Shown piece after piece: positions 19,788-30,000 of a stretch of DNA of 35,774 nt. The position numbers and the translations under genes were made by a program. The notes under the pieces were generated by a model. It worked only from the letters and a program-made list of their open reading frames with translations. It ran no database searches and had not been told where the DNA came from. The DNA comes from Methylotenera sp. (GTDB lineage Bacteria; Pseudomonadota; Gammaproteobacteria; Burkholderiales; Methylophilaceae), in contig SXLB01000078.1 of assembly GCA_005777825.1 (NCBI GenBank), forward strand, positions 1 to 35,774, given 5' to 3'. Every line of letters begins with the position of its first letter. Within the stretch, counting starts at the first letter, position 1.

Positions 19788-20558
19788 ATGGAATTTGGTT
19801 ACATCATTGCAGGCTTTTTAGTTGGCTTATTGGTAGGTCTTACTGGCGTCGGCGGCGGCTCCTTGATGACGCCCATCCTAGTGCTGTTCTTTCACATTAA
19901 ACCGGCATTCGCGGTAGGCACGGACCTGCTTTACGCAGCCGTGACCAAAAGTGTCGGTATTTTCGCCCACGGCAAACTGGGTAACATTGATTGGAAAATA
20001 GTGCGACTGCTGGCTTATGGCAGTGTGCCAGCCTCCATCTTGACCACCCTCAATTTAAAACACATGGACATCGCCTCGGATGCGGCGGTCGACAGCATTA
20101 AGTTTTGGCTAGGGATAGCATTACTTATAACGTCGCTGTCAGTGTTGTTTAGAAACCAATTAACTAAACTATCCAAGAGAGAACATCTGGTCAGCACTAA
20201 ATGGGCGCCATATTTAACCTTATTTTTAGGCTTAATTCTGGGGTTTTTAGTCACCTTAACTTCGGTAGGCGCAGGCGCTTTGGGGGTGACGGCCTTGCTC
20301 ATTATTTACCCTAACCGAGCCATCACCACCATCATAGGTTCGGACATTGCCCATGCCGTTCCACTGACCTTGGTAGCCGGCTTAGGCCATGCCAGCCTAG
20401 GCACCGTCGATTACGGCTTGCTCGGCACCTTACTTATAGGCTCCATACCCGGCATTTGGATAGGCAGCCATTTAAGTTTGAAACTGGCCGAGCATTGGGT
20501 ACGCATAGCCTTGGCATTAATACTAATTTTTGTGGGCTTGAAACTGGTTTTCCATTAA
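19788..20558 (+). CDS. TSUP (TauE/SafE) family permease, probable sulfate/sulfite transporter
   Basis: VGLLVGLTGVGGGSLMTPILVLFFHIKPAFAVGTDLLYAAVTKSVG and second half LTSVGAGALGVTALLIIYP. Confidence 0.93.
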   Translation: MEFGYIIAGFLVGLLVGLTGVGGGSLMTPILVLFFHIKPAFAVGTDLLYAAVTKSVGIFAHGKLGNIDWKIVRLLAYGSVPASILTTLNLKHMDIASDAAVDSIKFWLGIALLITSLSVLFRNQLTKLSKREHLVSTKWAPYLTLFLGLILGFLVTLTSVGAGALGVTALLIIYPNRAITTIIGSDIAHAVPLTLVAGLGHASLGTVDYGLLGTLLIGSIPGIWIGSHLSLKLAEHWVRIALALILIFVGLKLVFH

Positions 20559-20615
20559 AATGCCGAGTTCAGCACAACTCACTGATACAACACATACGAT
20601 TAAGAAAAACACACC

Positions 20616-22298
20616 ATGTATAAGTATGACGAAATAGACCAAACCCTAGTAGACGAGCGCGTCGCGCAATACCGCGATCAAACCAAACGCTATTTAGCTG
20701 GGGAACTAAGCGATGAAGAGTTTCGCCCTTTGCGTTTGCAAAATGGCTTATACATCCAGCGTCATGCGCCCATGCTAAGAATTGCCGTGCCCTACGGCAT
20801 GCTATCCAGCAAGCAATTGCACAAACTAGCCGACATTGCCAGTCAATACGACAAAGCATACGGCCACTTTAGCACCCGACAAAACATGCAACTTAACTGG
20901 CCATTGCTGGAAGACGTGCCAGATATTTTAGCTGAATTGGCCAAGGTGGAAATGCACGCCATTCAAACCTCAGGCAACTGCATACGTAACATCACCACCG
21001 ATCAATTTGCCGGCGTAGCCCCTGACGAAGTCGTCGACCCGCGCGCCATGGCAGAGGTGATGCGTCAGTGGAGTACCTTCCACCCAGAATTCGCTCTATT
21101 GCCTCGCAAATTTAAAATCGCCGTGTCCGGCACCAAACAAGACCGAGCCATCGTGCAAGCGCACGACATAGGCATGGAGTTTTATTTAGACGCCCAACAA
21201 CAATTGGCCATTAAAGTGTGGGTGGGTGGCGGCTTAGGTCGCACGCCTATTTTGGGCACCGTAATACGCGAGCACTTGGAATGGCAACACGCACTAACCT
21301 ATTGCGAAGCCATCGTTCGTGTTTATAACTTGCACGGCAGGCGCGATAACGCCTACAAAGCGCGCATTAAAATCTTAGTCAAAGCCTTAGGTCTAGACGA
21401 ATTTAAGCGCCAAGTGGAAGAAGAGTGGGCCCATTTAAAAGACGCGCCCAACACCATCACAGAAAGGGAATTGGCCAGGGTGGCGCAGCATTTTGAACCC
21501 ATGCCATATGAAGCATTAGCTCAGCATGATGCATCGTACGATGCCGCCATCGCTAGCAACCCGGCGTTTGCCGCTTGGGCTAAACGCAGTTTGCACGCCC
21601 ACAAAATGCCCGGTTACCGCGCCGTCACCCTGTCATTAAAAACCCATGGCCAAGCGCCTGGCGACGCCACTAGCGAGCAAATGCACACGGTGGCTGACTT
21701 GGCAGCGCAATACAGCTTTGGTGAATTACGCGTGTCGCACGAGCAAAACCTGATTTTAGCCGACGTTAAATTAAGCGATGCCTTTGCCCTATGGGAAAAA
21801 GCCCGCGCACAGGGCTTGGCCTCGCCTAACATCGGCTTGTTAACCGACATCATATGCTGCCCGGGCGGCGACTTTTGTAGTTTAGCCAACGCGAAAAGCA
21901 TTCCAATTGCGCAAGCCATACAAATGCAATTCGATAATTTGGATTATTTACACGACATAGGCGAGCTGGAGTTGAATATTTCCGGCTGCATGAACGCCTG
22001 CGGTCACCATCACATCGGCCACATCGGCATCTTGGGCATAGATAAAGACGGTTCCGAATGGTACCAAGTGACCTTAGGCGGTAGTCAAGGTAACCAAGCT
22101 AGTATAGGCACGGTCATAGGCCCCTCTTTCTCGGCCGAAGAAATGCCACAGGTGGTGGAAAAATTGATCTCGGTTTATCTAACCGAACGTAATGGCGAAG
22201 AACGTTTCATTGATACCGTGCGACGCTTGGGCATAGCCCCATTCAAAGCCCATGTTTACGCCGATAAAAACGCCGCCAAAGCGGAGGGCATAGCATGA
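20616..22298 (+). CDS. cysI: Nitrite/sulfite reductase hemoprotein (assimilatory sulfite reductase)
   Basis: HFSTRQNMQLNW, QTSGNCIRNIT, CCPGGDFCSLANAKSI, NISGCMNACGHHHIGHIG siroheme/4Fe-4S motifs. Confidence 0.94.
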   Translation: MYKYDEIDQTLVDERVAQYRDQTKRYLAGELSDEEFRPLRLQNGLYIQRHAPMLRIAVPYGMLSSKQLHKLADIASQYDKAYGHFSTRQNMQLNWPLLEDVPDILAELAKVEMHAIQTSGNCIRNITTDQFAGVAPDEVVDPRAMAEVMRQWSTFHPEFALLPRKFKIAVSGTKQDRAIVQAHDIGMEFYLDAQQQLAIKVWVGGGLGRTPILGTVIREHLEWQHALTYCEAIVRVYNLHGRRDNAYKARIKILVKALGLDEFKRQVEEEWAHLKDAPNTITERELARVAQHFEPMPYEALAQHDASYDAAIASNPAFAAWAKRSLHAHKMPGYRAVTLSLKTHGQAPGDATSEQMHTVADLAAQYSFGELRVSHEQNLILADVKLSDAFALWEKARAQGLASPNIGLLTDIICCPGGDFCSLANAKSIPIAQAIQMQFDNLDYLHDIGELELNISGCMNACGHHHIGHIGILGIDKDGSEWYQVTLGGSQGNQASIGTVIGPSFSAEEMPQVVEKLISVYLTERNGEERFIDTVRRLGIAPFKAHVYADKNAAKAEGIA

Positions 22299-22906
22299 GC
22301 CATCTAATTACCCTGCAAGCCGATGTGGCTAAAATTACTGAGGATGCATGGCAATTCGTCGCCTTGCCACCCTCGCAACAGGAAGTGCGAAAACAAGCGG
22401 GCAAGGTTGTTTTATTCAAACTGACCGGCGAACAAACCGTTACGCCAGAACAAATCGCTGGCACGCTTATTCCAGCCAACGGAAAAGTATTGGTGCCGCT
22501 GACGGTATTCATCGCTAGGAAAACGCAACTGCAAGCACGCTTAGACCAAAAAGAAGTGGGTGTATGGTTAGATACGCACGAATCCTTGACCGATTTAAAC
22601 CAAGCGCAAGCGGATTTAAATGCCTTACCCATCATAGCCGTGCACGTGGAACGCTTTGCTGACGGTCGCATCTTTTCGCTGGGCAGCTTGTTGCGCAGTC
22701 GCTATGGCTTTAAAAATGAATTGCGCGCGGTCGGCGACGTACTAAGAGACCAACTGTTTTTCCTTAAACGCAGCGGCTTTAATAGCTTTGCTATGCGCAC
22801 GGACCGCAGTGCTGCCGAGGCTATCGCCAGCCTAAACGACTTCAGTCGGCCATACCAAGGCGCCGTTGATGAAGCCCGCCCTGCTTTTAGACGCTACAAC
22901 CGATAA
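22295..22906 (+). CDS. DUF934 family protein
   Basis: LIPANGKVLVPLTVF, IAVHVERFADGRIFSLGSLLRSRYGFKNELRAVGDVLRDQLFFLKRSGFNSF; ATGA overlap with cysI. Confidence 0.88.
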   Translation: MSHLITLQADVAKITEDAWQFVALPPSQQEVRKQAGKVVLFKLTGEQTVTPEQIAGTLIPANGKVLVPLTVFIARKTQLQARLDQKEVGVWLDTHESLTDLNQAQADLNALPIIAVHVERFADGRIFSLGSLLRSRYGFKNELRAVGDVLRDQLFFLKRSGFNSFAMRTDRSAAEAIASLNDFSRPYQGAVDEARPAFRRYNR

Positions 22907-22911
22907 GCCTC

Positions 22912-23667
22912 ATGTCCGTCACCTCTTCTTTAAAACCCAGCGCCGCCAACCCAGCGATACATCCTGAGTTGACCGCCAGCCTAGTGGCCAGCGTCGAGTC
23001 TAAAGCCGCGCAAGTAAGTCGCTTATTAACCGAGGCTTGCGCCACGCTTAAGCGCATTAGCTTTGCTAACAGTTTCAGCGCAGAAGACATGGTGTTGACC
23101 GACATTATTTTGCGCAAAAAACTGCCCATCAGCCTATTCTCATTGGATACCGGCCGTTTGCCGGTTGAAACCTATGATTTGATGGCGCGTGTTGAAGCCC
23201 ATTACCAAACCAAATTGACGCTTTATTTTCCACAACATGAATCGGTTGAACGCTACGTTCAAACGCACGGCATCAATGCCTTTTACGACAGCATCAACTT
23301 ACGTAAAGATTGCTGCAGCATGCGCAAAGTGGAGCCGTTGCAACGCGCATTAGCCGGCCAAGATGCTTGGGTAACCGGCATGCGTGCGGCGCAAGCCAGC
23401 ACACGCAGCAGCCTACCAGTACGCGAGTTTGATGAGGGCAACAAACTGGAAAAATTCAACCCATTAAGCGACTGGACCGAGCAGGAAGTATGGGCCTACG
23501 TGCACATGCATGACGTGCCGTACAATCAATTGCACGAACAATTCTACCCCAGCATAGGTTGCGCTCCTTGCACGCGCGCCATTGCCATGGGCGAAGACAT
23601 CCGTGCCGGTCGCTGGTGGTGGGAAGACCCCTTAAACAAAGAATGCGGATTGCACGTAAAAAAATAA
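22912..23667 (+). CDS. cysH: Assimilatory (phospho)adenylylsulfate reductase, 4Fe-4S APS-reductase type
   Basis: SFANSFSAEDMVLTDII, DCCSMRKVEPL and IGCAPCTRAI cysteine pairs. Confidence 0.94.
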   Translation: MSVTSSLKPSAANPAIHPELTASLVASVESKAAQVSRLLTEACATLKRISFANSFSAEDMVLTDIILRKKLPISLFSLDTGRLPVETYDLMARVEAHYQTKLTLYFPQHESVERYVQTHGINAFYDSINLRKDCCSMRKVEPLQRALAGQDAWVTGMRAAQASTRSSLPVREFDEGNKLEKFNPLSDWTEQEVWAYVHMHDVPYNQLHEQFYPSIGCAPCTRAIAMGEDIRAGRWWWEDPLNKECGLHVKK

Positions 23668-23675
23668 TTTAACTT

Positions 23676-24617
23676 ATGACTACACACACATCAAAACAAC
23701 AAGCTTTATCCCATTTAGATTGGCTGGAATCAGAAGCCATCTACATTTTGCGCGAAGTAGCGGGCCAATGCAGCAATCCGGTCTTGCTGTTTTCCGGTGG
23801 TAAGGATTCGCTTTGCATCTTGCGCCTAGCCGAAAAAGCGTTCAGACCAGGTCGTTTCCCCTTCCCATTGATGCACATCGATACCGGCCACAACTACAAA
23901 GAAGTCATCGATTTCCGCGATCAACGCGCGGCTGAATTGGGCGAGCGATTAATCGTTCGCTCGGTGGAAGACTCCATGCAACGCGGCACGGTGGTGCTCA
24001 AATCAGCCGATGAATCGCGCAATAAACACCAATCCGTGACCTTATTGGAAGCCATAGAGGAATTTGGCTTTGATTGCTGCATAGGCGGCGCCAGACGCGA
24101 CGAAGAAAAAGCCCGCGCCAAAGAACGCATCATGAGTTTCCGCGATGAATTTGGCCAATGGGACCCAAAAAATCAACGCCCAGAATTATGGAATTTGTAT
24201 AACGCCCGCAGCCATAAAGGTGAAAACATACGCGCCTTCCCTATTTCCAACTGGACGGAAATGGACGTATGGCAATACATAGAACGCGAAAAACTGGCCT
24301 TGCCTAGCATCTATTTCGCCCATCAACGCGACGTGGTCATGCGTGGTGGATCCATCGTGCCGGTCAATGTGCCCTTGGTAAACGGCGACATCGCTAACCC
24401 AGCTAAAGCCGGTGAAGACATCATTAACATGCAAGTGCGCTTTAGAACCGTGGGCGACATCAGTTGCACGGCGCCGGTGTTATCCGACGCAGACAGCATA
24501 GAAAAAATCGTGCTGGAAACCGCCACATCGACCATCACCGAACGCGGCGCCACCCGTTTAGACGACCAAACCTCCGATGCTTCTATGGAACAACGTAAAA
24601 AGGAAGGCTACTTTTAA
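23676..24617 (+). CDS. cysD: Sulfate adenylyltransferase subunit 2
   Basis: LLFSGGKDSLCILRLAEKAFRPG, MHIDTGHNYKEVIDFRDQ, C-terminal DDQTSDASMEQRKKEGYF. Confidence 0.97.
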   Translation: MTTHTSKQQALSHLDWLESEAIYILREVAGQCSNPVLLFSGGKDSLCILRLAEKAFRPGRFPFPLMHIDTGHNYKEVIDFRDQRAAELGERLIVRSVEDSMQRGTVVLKSADESRNKHQSVTLLEAIEEFGFDCCIGGARRDEEKARAKERIMSFRDEFGQWDPKNQRPELWNLYNARSHKGENIRAFPISNWTEMDVWQYIEREKLALPSIYFAHQRDVVMRGGSIVPVNVPLVNGDIANPAKAGEDIINMQVRFRTVGDISCTAPVLSDADSIEKIVLETATSTITERGATRLDDQTSDASMEQRKKEGYF

Positions 24618-24701
24618 TTTCGCCCGTTTTTTGCCGGAGCAGCTGCCTTAAAAGCAGCGTTAGCCCGACCTGCTGAACATTGATTTTAGACTACAGACAC
24701 T

Positions 24702-25985
24702 ATGACCACAAACCACACACCACATAACGACAGCCTATTGCGCTTCATGACCTGCGGCTCGGTAGACGACGGCAAAAGTACGCTAATCGGCCGCTTGCTA
24801 TTCGACAGCAAAACCATCTTGGCCGACACCTTGACGCAAATGTCACGCACCTCGGAAAAGCGTGGCTTAAGCGCCGTGGATTTATCCTTGCTAACCGACG
24901 GCCTGCAAGCCGAACGGGAACAAGGCATCACCATAGACGTGGCCTACCGCTATTTTTCAACCGGCACACGTAAATACATCATTGCCGATGCGCCTGGGCA
25001 CGAGCAATACACACGCAACATGGTAACCGCCGCCTCCACCGCCAATCTGGCCATCATATTAATAGACGCACGCCGTGGCGTGCTGACGCAAACCCGTCGC
25101 CATAGTTACCTGGCGCATTTGGTCGGCATACAGCACATAGTGGTGGCCGTGAATAAAATGGATTTGGTTAATTACGACCAAGCCAGCTACGACAAAATCT
25201 GCGCCGACTACTTGGCTTTTGCCAAAGAGATCGGTCTAGCGCAGGCCCGTGACATTCGTTTCATTCCCATATCGGCCTTGGCTGGTGACATGCTGGTGGA
25301 CCGTTTGGGTAACATGAACTGGTATCAAGGTGCAACCTTGTTGGAAATATTGGAAAAAGCGCCGGCTGCGCACACCGAAAATCAAGAAGTGTTCCGCTTT
25401 CCTGTGCAATTTGTTTGCCGGCCACACGCCAGTGCGGATGCCGAATTGCATGACTACCGAGGCTTTATGGGCCGCATCGAATCCGGTGAGATTGCCGTGG
25501 GCGATGCCGTAACGGTACTGCCGAATGGCTACCAATCTAAGGTTAAAGCCATCCAATTGGGCGAGGCCAATTTAAATTCAGCCAAAACCGAGCAAAGCGT
25601 CACCCTGTTATTAGAGGACGAAATCGACACTTCACGCGGCGACATGATCGTTAAAACCAGCGAGGCAAAGGAACCGGTCAAGCAAATCGACGCCTTCGTT
25701 TGCTGGCTGTCTGAAACGCCACTATCAACGGCTCGCAGCTATATCATTCGCCACACCACCCGCGAATCCAAGGCCAAGGTAAGCGCCATACAATACAAAG
25801 TAGACGTTAACACCTTGGAACAGCAAGCCAGCAGTGATCTTAAAATGAATGACATCGCGCGCATCAGCTTTAAATTGGCCCAAGCACTGATGGTCGACAG
25901 CTACAGCGTTAACCATGCTACTGGCGCTTTTATTGTGATAGACGAAAGCACTAACAACACCGTCGGTGCAGGCATGATTGTTTAA
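24702..25985 (+). CDS. cysN: Sulfate adenylyltransferase subunit 1 (no fused APS kinase domain)
   Basis: RFMTCGSVDDGKSTLIGRLLFDSK, DAPGHEQYTRNMVTAAS; ends at 427 aa with no CysC extension. Confidence 0.96.
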   Translation: MTTNHTPHNDSLLRFMTCGSVDDGKSTLIGRLLFDSKTILADTLTQMSRTSEKRGLSAVDLSLLTDGLQAEREQGITIDVAYRYFSTGTRKYIIADAPGHEQYTRNMVTAASTANLAIILIDARRGVLTQTRRHSYLAHLVGIQHIVVAVNKMDLVNYDQASYDKICADYLAFAKEIGLAQARDIRFIPISALAGDMLVDRLGNMNWYQGATLLEILEKAPAAHTENQEVFRFPVQFVCRPHASADAELHDYRGFMGRIESGEIAVGDAVTVLPNGYQSKVKAIQLGEANLNSAKTEQSVTLLLEDEIDTSRGDMIVKTSEAKEPVKQIDAFVCWLSETPLSTARSYIIRHTTRESKAKVSAIQYKVDVNTLEQQASSDLKMNDIARISFKLAQALMVDSYSVNHATGAFIVIDESTNNTVGAGMIV

Positions 25986-26086
25986 ATTCAACTGCCTAGC
26001 CTAGCGCAAGCATTTATTGATTTAATTAACAGGCGATTTCCATTAAAATACGCTGTATAGCAAATTTAGCCCTTAAGGAATAAAAC

Positions 26087-26410
26087 ATGACTTACGTCGT
26101 TACCGAAAATTGTATTCAATGCAAATTTACCGATTGCGTTGATGTTTGCCCGGTTGATTGCTTTGTGGAAGGCCCAAACTTCCTGGCCATTAACCCAGAC
26201 GAGTGCATAGACTGCACCCTATGCGTGGCAGAATGCCCGGCTGAAGCCATCTTTGCCGAAGACGATGTACCGGCTGATCAACAAGAGTTCATTGCGCTGA
26301 ACGCCCGTTTAGCGGCACTTTGGCCTGTCATCACTTCACGCAAAGCCGCCCTAGAGGATGCCGATGCCATGAACGGCGTGCCGGGCAAGCGTGATTTACT
26401 GATTGAATAG
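26087..26410 (+). CDS. fdxA: 7Fe-type ferredoxin FdxA
   Basis: [21 protein letters not shown] ... [18 protein letters not shown]. Confidence 0.93.
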   Translation: MTYVVTENCIQCKFTDCVDVCPVDCFVEGPNFLAINPDECIDCTLCVAECPAEAIFAEDDVPADQQEFIALNARLAALWPVITSRKAALEDADAMNGVPGKRDLLIE

Positions 26411-26428
26411 CGCAATCTGACTAAAGAC

Positions 26429-26451
26429 AAAGGAGGCTTAGGCCTCCTTTT
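26429..26451 (+). terminator. Terminator after fdxA
   Basis: AAAGGAGGC-TTAG-GCCTCCTTT 9-bp perfect stem plus short T run. Confidence 0.75.
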
Positions 26452-26479
26452 GCATTTGACCGCGACCTAGCCACAACAC

Positions 26480-26998
26480 ATGACCACCCCACTGCCTTTT
26501 CTGCAACATTACCCCAGCCAATTGCAGGAGAAGATTCGTCAGCTGCAGGCGCAAGACAAGCTGGCCGACTACCTAAACGAGCGCTACCCGACTATGCACA
26601 ACGTGCAAACCGACAAAGCCCTCTACCAATACAGTAATGACATTAGGCAAACCTTCCTACGCAACGCACCAGCCCTTGATAAGGTGTATTACGACAGCAA
26701 ACTGACCGTGGCGCACCACGCGCTAGGGCTGAATACCAGCATAGCCAGAGTGCAAGGCAGCAAGCTCAAAACCAAGAAGGAAATGCGCATAGCCAGCTTT
26801 TTTAAAAGCAGCCCAGAGGATTTCTTGCGCATGATTGTTGTGCACGAATTGGCGCATTTAAAAGAACGTAATCACGACAAAGCCTTCTACCAACTCTGTT
26901 TGCACATGGAGCCCAGTTACCACCAACTGGAGTTTGATTGCCGAGTCTATTTGCTGTGGAAAAGCAGCAGTAAACCAATCGATAAGGATGACGCTTAA
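26480..26998 (+). CDS. YgjP-like zinc metallopeptidase-domain protein
   Basis: MIVVHELAHLKERNHDKAFYQLC (HExxH...H) and C-terminal domain. Confidence 0.82.
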   Translation: MTTPLPFLQHYPSQLQEKIRQLQAQDKLADYLNERYPTMHNVQTDKALYQYSNDIRQTFLRNAPALDKVYYDSKLTVAHHALGLNTSIARVQGSKLKTKKEMRIASFFKSSPEDFLRMIVVHELAHLKERNHDKAFYQLCLHMEPSYHQLEFDCRVYLLWKSSSKPIDKDDA

Positions 26999-27054
26999 AA
27001 TATTCTATATTTGCACTGCAGACTAGTCCTTAAAGTATTGTAAAATGCCTACTT

Positions 27055-27148
27055 GGCGGGCCTCCCCGCATTGTGAAGTAGCCAATCTGGTCAGGTGCGG
27101 AAGCAAGCAGCCACAACTATTGAGCAAGTGCCGGGGGCAAGGCTCGCC
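27055..27148 (+). ncRNA. ffs: Signal recognition particle RNA (4.5S, bacterial small type)
   Basis: Conserved GGTCAGGTGCGGAAGCAAGCAGCC apical loop and complementary ends GGCGGGCC/GGCTCGCC; upstream of dnaX. Confidence 0.93.
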
Positions 27149-27160
27149 TCCCCTTATTAT

Positions 27161-27177
27161 GGCAAGCAAGGCTTGCC
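27161..27177 (+). terminator. Hairpin GGCAAGC-AAG-GCTTGCC after ffs
   Basis: Perfect 7-bp stem, 3-nt loop, ~12 nt after SRP RNA end; no T tract. Confidence 0.35.
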
Positions 27178-27253
27178 TAGCAGTTAGATTAAGGTGCTAG
27201 CGCGGGTAAACAATTCGATTAAATTAGCCAATGAAAGCAGACGCATTAATCTC

Positions 27254-29035
27254 ATGAGCTACCAAGTACTGGCCCGTAAATGGCGCCCTAAATCATTCGA
27301 AACCCTGGTTGGACAAGACCATGTGGTGCGGGCCTTAAGCAACGCATTGGACCAACAGCGTCTGCATCATGCCTATCTGTTTACCGGCACCCGCGGCGTA
27401 GGTAAAACCACCCTAGCCCGTATCTTAGCCAAATCACTGAATTGCGAAAGCGGCATCAGCGCTAAGCCATGCGGCGTATGCAGTGCCTGCACAGAAATTG
27501 ACCGCGGACGCTTTGTTGATTTAATTGAAGTGGATGCTGCCAGCAACACACAAGTCGACGCCATGCGCGATTTGCTGGACAATGCCCAATACGCACCCAG
27601 TGCCGGGCGCTTTAAAGTCTACATCATCGATGAAGTGCACATGCTGTCGAAAAGCGCTTTCAATGCCATGCTGAAGACGCTAGAAGAACCACCGGCACAC
27701 GTTAAATTCATCCTAGCCACCACCGACCCACAAAAAGTACCGGTCACGGTCTTGTCGCGTTGCCTGCAATTCAATCTAAGGCAAATGGCCGGCACCTCGA
27801 TTATTGATCACCTGCAAAACATATTGATCCAAGAGGCCATACCGTATCAGGCCAGTGCCTTGCACTTAATTGCGCGGGCAGCCGATGGCAGCATGCGGGA
27901 TGCCCTATCTTTAACCGACCAAGCGATTGCTTACGGCGGCCAAAGCGTCAATGAAGCCGAAGTGCGCGACATGCTGGGTGCCATTGACCAAAGCTATTTA
28001 TACCAACTGATTAACGCTTTATTAGCAGAAGACGGCCCGGCTCTAATAGCTCAAGCAAACGCCATGGAACAGCGCAGCCTATCCTTTGAAAGCGCCTTAA
28101 ACGATTTGGCGCAATTACTGCACCAAATAGCCGTGGCACAAACGGTGCCAGACAGCGTCGCCCATGACTTACCTGAACGCGCAGTCTTGCTCGACTTTGC
28201 ACAAAGAATACCGGCGGCCACCTTGCAGTTGTACTACCAAATTGCCCTACTGGGCAGACGTGACATAGGCTTAGCGCCCGATGAATTGGCTGGCTTTAGC
28301 ATGAGCTTGCTGCGCATGCTAGCGTTCAGCCCTAAAGACCAAGCGCTAAACATCGCCAGCCCCACTGCGCTTAAGCCGCAATCTAGCAATCCAGTAACGG
28401 TCACGGCCTCAGTTGCAAGCGTAGCATCCGATACCGCAACGGCAGCCACCCTTGCGGCAAATGAGGCCAGCAAACCCCAAGTGCATCATGAGGAAAGTCC
28501 GCAAGCGGCTCAAGAGGAAAGTTCGCCAGCACCTAGCAGCGACGAAATGCCTTTTGAAGAGGCCATGCCTAGCGAGCCCATCCCTATGGAAGAAGCCGAA
28601 ACCGCAGATGCCCAATACAGCCATAATGAGCCCATGACTAGCGACGCTGGCTTGAACCGGCAATTTAATGGCGATTGGCGCAACTTGGTAGACAATCTAA
28701 AATTGGGTTTAGCGCGCGCCTTATCGCAGCACTGCGAATTGATTAGCTACGATGAAAACAGCATCAGCTTAAGCGTACCGGACATGCAAAAACATTTATT
28801 GGTGCCTAATTACCAAGAAAAACTCAGCACGGCAATTAACCAGTATTTTGATAAGAAAATCAAACTGCACTTTAGTGTGGGTGGCACTGGCAACACGCCA
28901 GCCCAGCAAATTAACCAAGAGAAAGCGCAGGCGCAAAGCACGGCTGAAACCGCCATAGAGCAAGACGGTTTTGTGCAAGCCTTGATTAACGATTTTGGCG
29001 CACAAATCATTCCCAACAGCATTAAACCAATTTAA
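27254..29035 (+). CDS. dnaX: DNA polymerase III subunit gamma/tau
   Basis: MSYQVLARKWRPKSFETLVGQDHVVRALSNAL start at 27254; GTRGVGKTT; zinc-binding CESGISAKPCGVCSAC. Confidence 0.96.
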   Translation: MSYQVLARKWRPKSFETLVGQDHVVRALSNALDQQRLHHAYLFTGTRGVGKTTLARILAKSLNCESGISAKPCGVCSACTEIDRGRFVDLIEVDAASNTQVDAMRDLLDNAQYAPSAGRFKVYIIDEVHMLSKSAFNAMLKTLEEPPAHVKFILATTDPQKVPVTVLSRCLQFNLRQMAGTSIIDHLQNILIQEAIPYQASALHLIARAADGSMRDALSLTDQAIAYGGQSVNEAEVRDMLGAIDQSYLYQLINALLAEDGPALIAQANAMEQRSLSFESALNDLAQLLHQIAVAQTVPDSVAHDLPERAVLLDFAQRIPAATLQLYYQIALLGRRDIGLAPDELAGFSMSLLRMLAFSPKDQALNIASPTALKPQSSNPVTVTASVASVASDTATAATLAANEASKPQVHHEESPQAAQEESSPAPSSDEMPFEEAMPSEPIPMEEAETADAQYSHNEPMTSDAGLNRQFNGDWRNLVDNLKLGLARALSQHCELISYDENSISLSVPDMQKHLLVPNYQEKLSTAINQYFDKKIKLHFSVGGTGNTPAQQINQEKAQAQSTAETAIEQDGFVQALINDFGAQIIPNSIKPI

Positions 29036-29063
29036 TTAAACCTTTAATTTCAGGAGCAGCACT

Positions 29064-29372
29064 ATGATGAAAGGCGGCATGGCCAATATGATGAAACAGG
29101 CCCAGCAGATGCAAGCAAACATGCAAAAAGCCCAAGCGGAATTGGCCAATATAGACGTGGAAGGCATCGCCAGCAACGGCTTGGTTAAAGTCACCATGGC
29201 TTGCAACAACGTGGTCAAACGCGTCGCCATAGATGACAGCGTTATGGACGACAAGGAAACCTTGGAAGACTTGTTAGTCATCGCATTAAAAGATGCCACC
29301 GCAAAAGCCGAAGCCACCTCCTCTGCGCGCATGGCTAACTACATGCCGGCTGGCATGAAACTGCCGTTCTAA
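29064..29372 (+). CDS. ybaB: YbaB/EbfC nucleoid-associated protein
   Basis: [30 protein letters not shown]; between dnaX and recR. Confidence 0.96.
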   Translation: MMKGGMANMMKQAQQMQANMQKAQAELANIDVEGIASNGLVKVTMACNNVVKRVAIDDSVMDDKETLEDLLVIALKDATAKAEATSSARMANYMPAGMKLPF

Positions 29373-29393
29373 GATTAAGCCTTACAGCGCTTA

Positions 29394-29993
29394 ATGAAAA
29401 ATCCTCCGGCCTTAGAACAATTAATCGATAGCCTGCGCTGCCTACCGGGTGTTGGGCCTAAGTCCGCGCAGCGTATGGCTTATTACTTACTACAGCGCGA
29501 TAGAAAAGGCGCCAGCGGCTTAGCCACGGCCTTGGATCAAGCTTTGCAGGTGGTAGACCATTGCCAACTCTGCAATACCTTTAGCGAACAAACCATTTGC
29601 CCATTGTGCGCATCAGAGCAACGGGATACCCATTTACTCTGCGTGGTGGAAATGCCGACCGACTTGCTCATGTTGGAAAACACCCGCGCCTACACAGGCA
29701 TGTATTTTGTTTTGATGGGCCGCTTGTCGCCGCTAGACGGCGTGGGGCCTAAAGAAATCCATTTAGACAAATTGCTAAAACGGGCACAAGACGGCTTGGT
29801 GCAAGAAGTCATATTGGCCACCAACTACACGGTAGAGGGCGACGCCACCGCCCATTACATCAGTGAACTGCTCAAAGCACGCGGCATTAAAACCAGTCGC
29901 ATCGCGCGTGGCATGCCCATGGGCGGGGAAATTGAATACGTGGACAGCGGCACGCTCGCCCAAGCCATGATGGAAAGGCGTAGCATTGCTTAG
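29394..29993 (+). CDS. recR: Recombination protein RecR
   Basis: [29 protein letters not shown]2-C zinc finger [22 protein letters not shown]. Confidence 0.97.
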   Translation: MKNPPALEQLIDSLRCLPGVGPKSAQRMAYYLLQRDRKGASGLATALDQALQVVDHCQLCNTFSEQTICPLCASEQRDTHLLCVVEMPTDLLMLENTRAYTGMYFVLMGRLSPLDGVGPKEIHLDKLLKRAQDGLVQEVILATNYTVEGDATAHYISELLKARGIKTSRIARGMPMGGEIEYVDSGTLAQAMMERRSIA

Positions 29994-30000
29994 TTTGAGT

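Noticed and set aside
28300-28450. Programmed frameshift in dnaX producing a short gamma subunit
   Set aside because: No A-AAA-AAG-like slippery heptamer seen after the core domains; cannot support it by reading.
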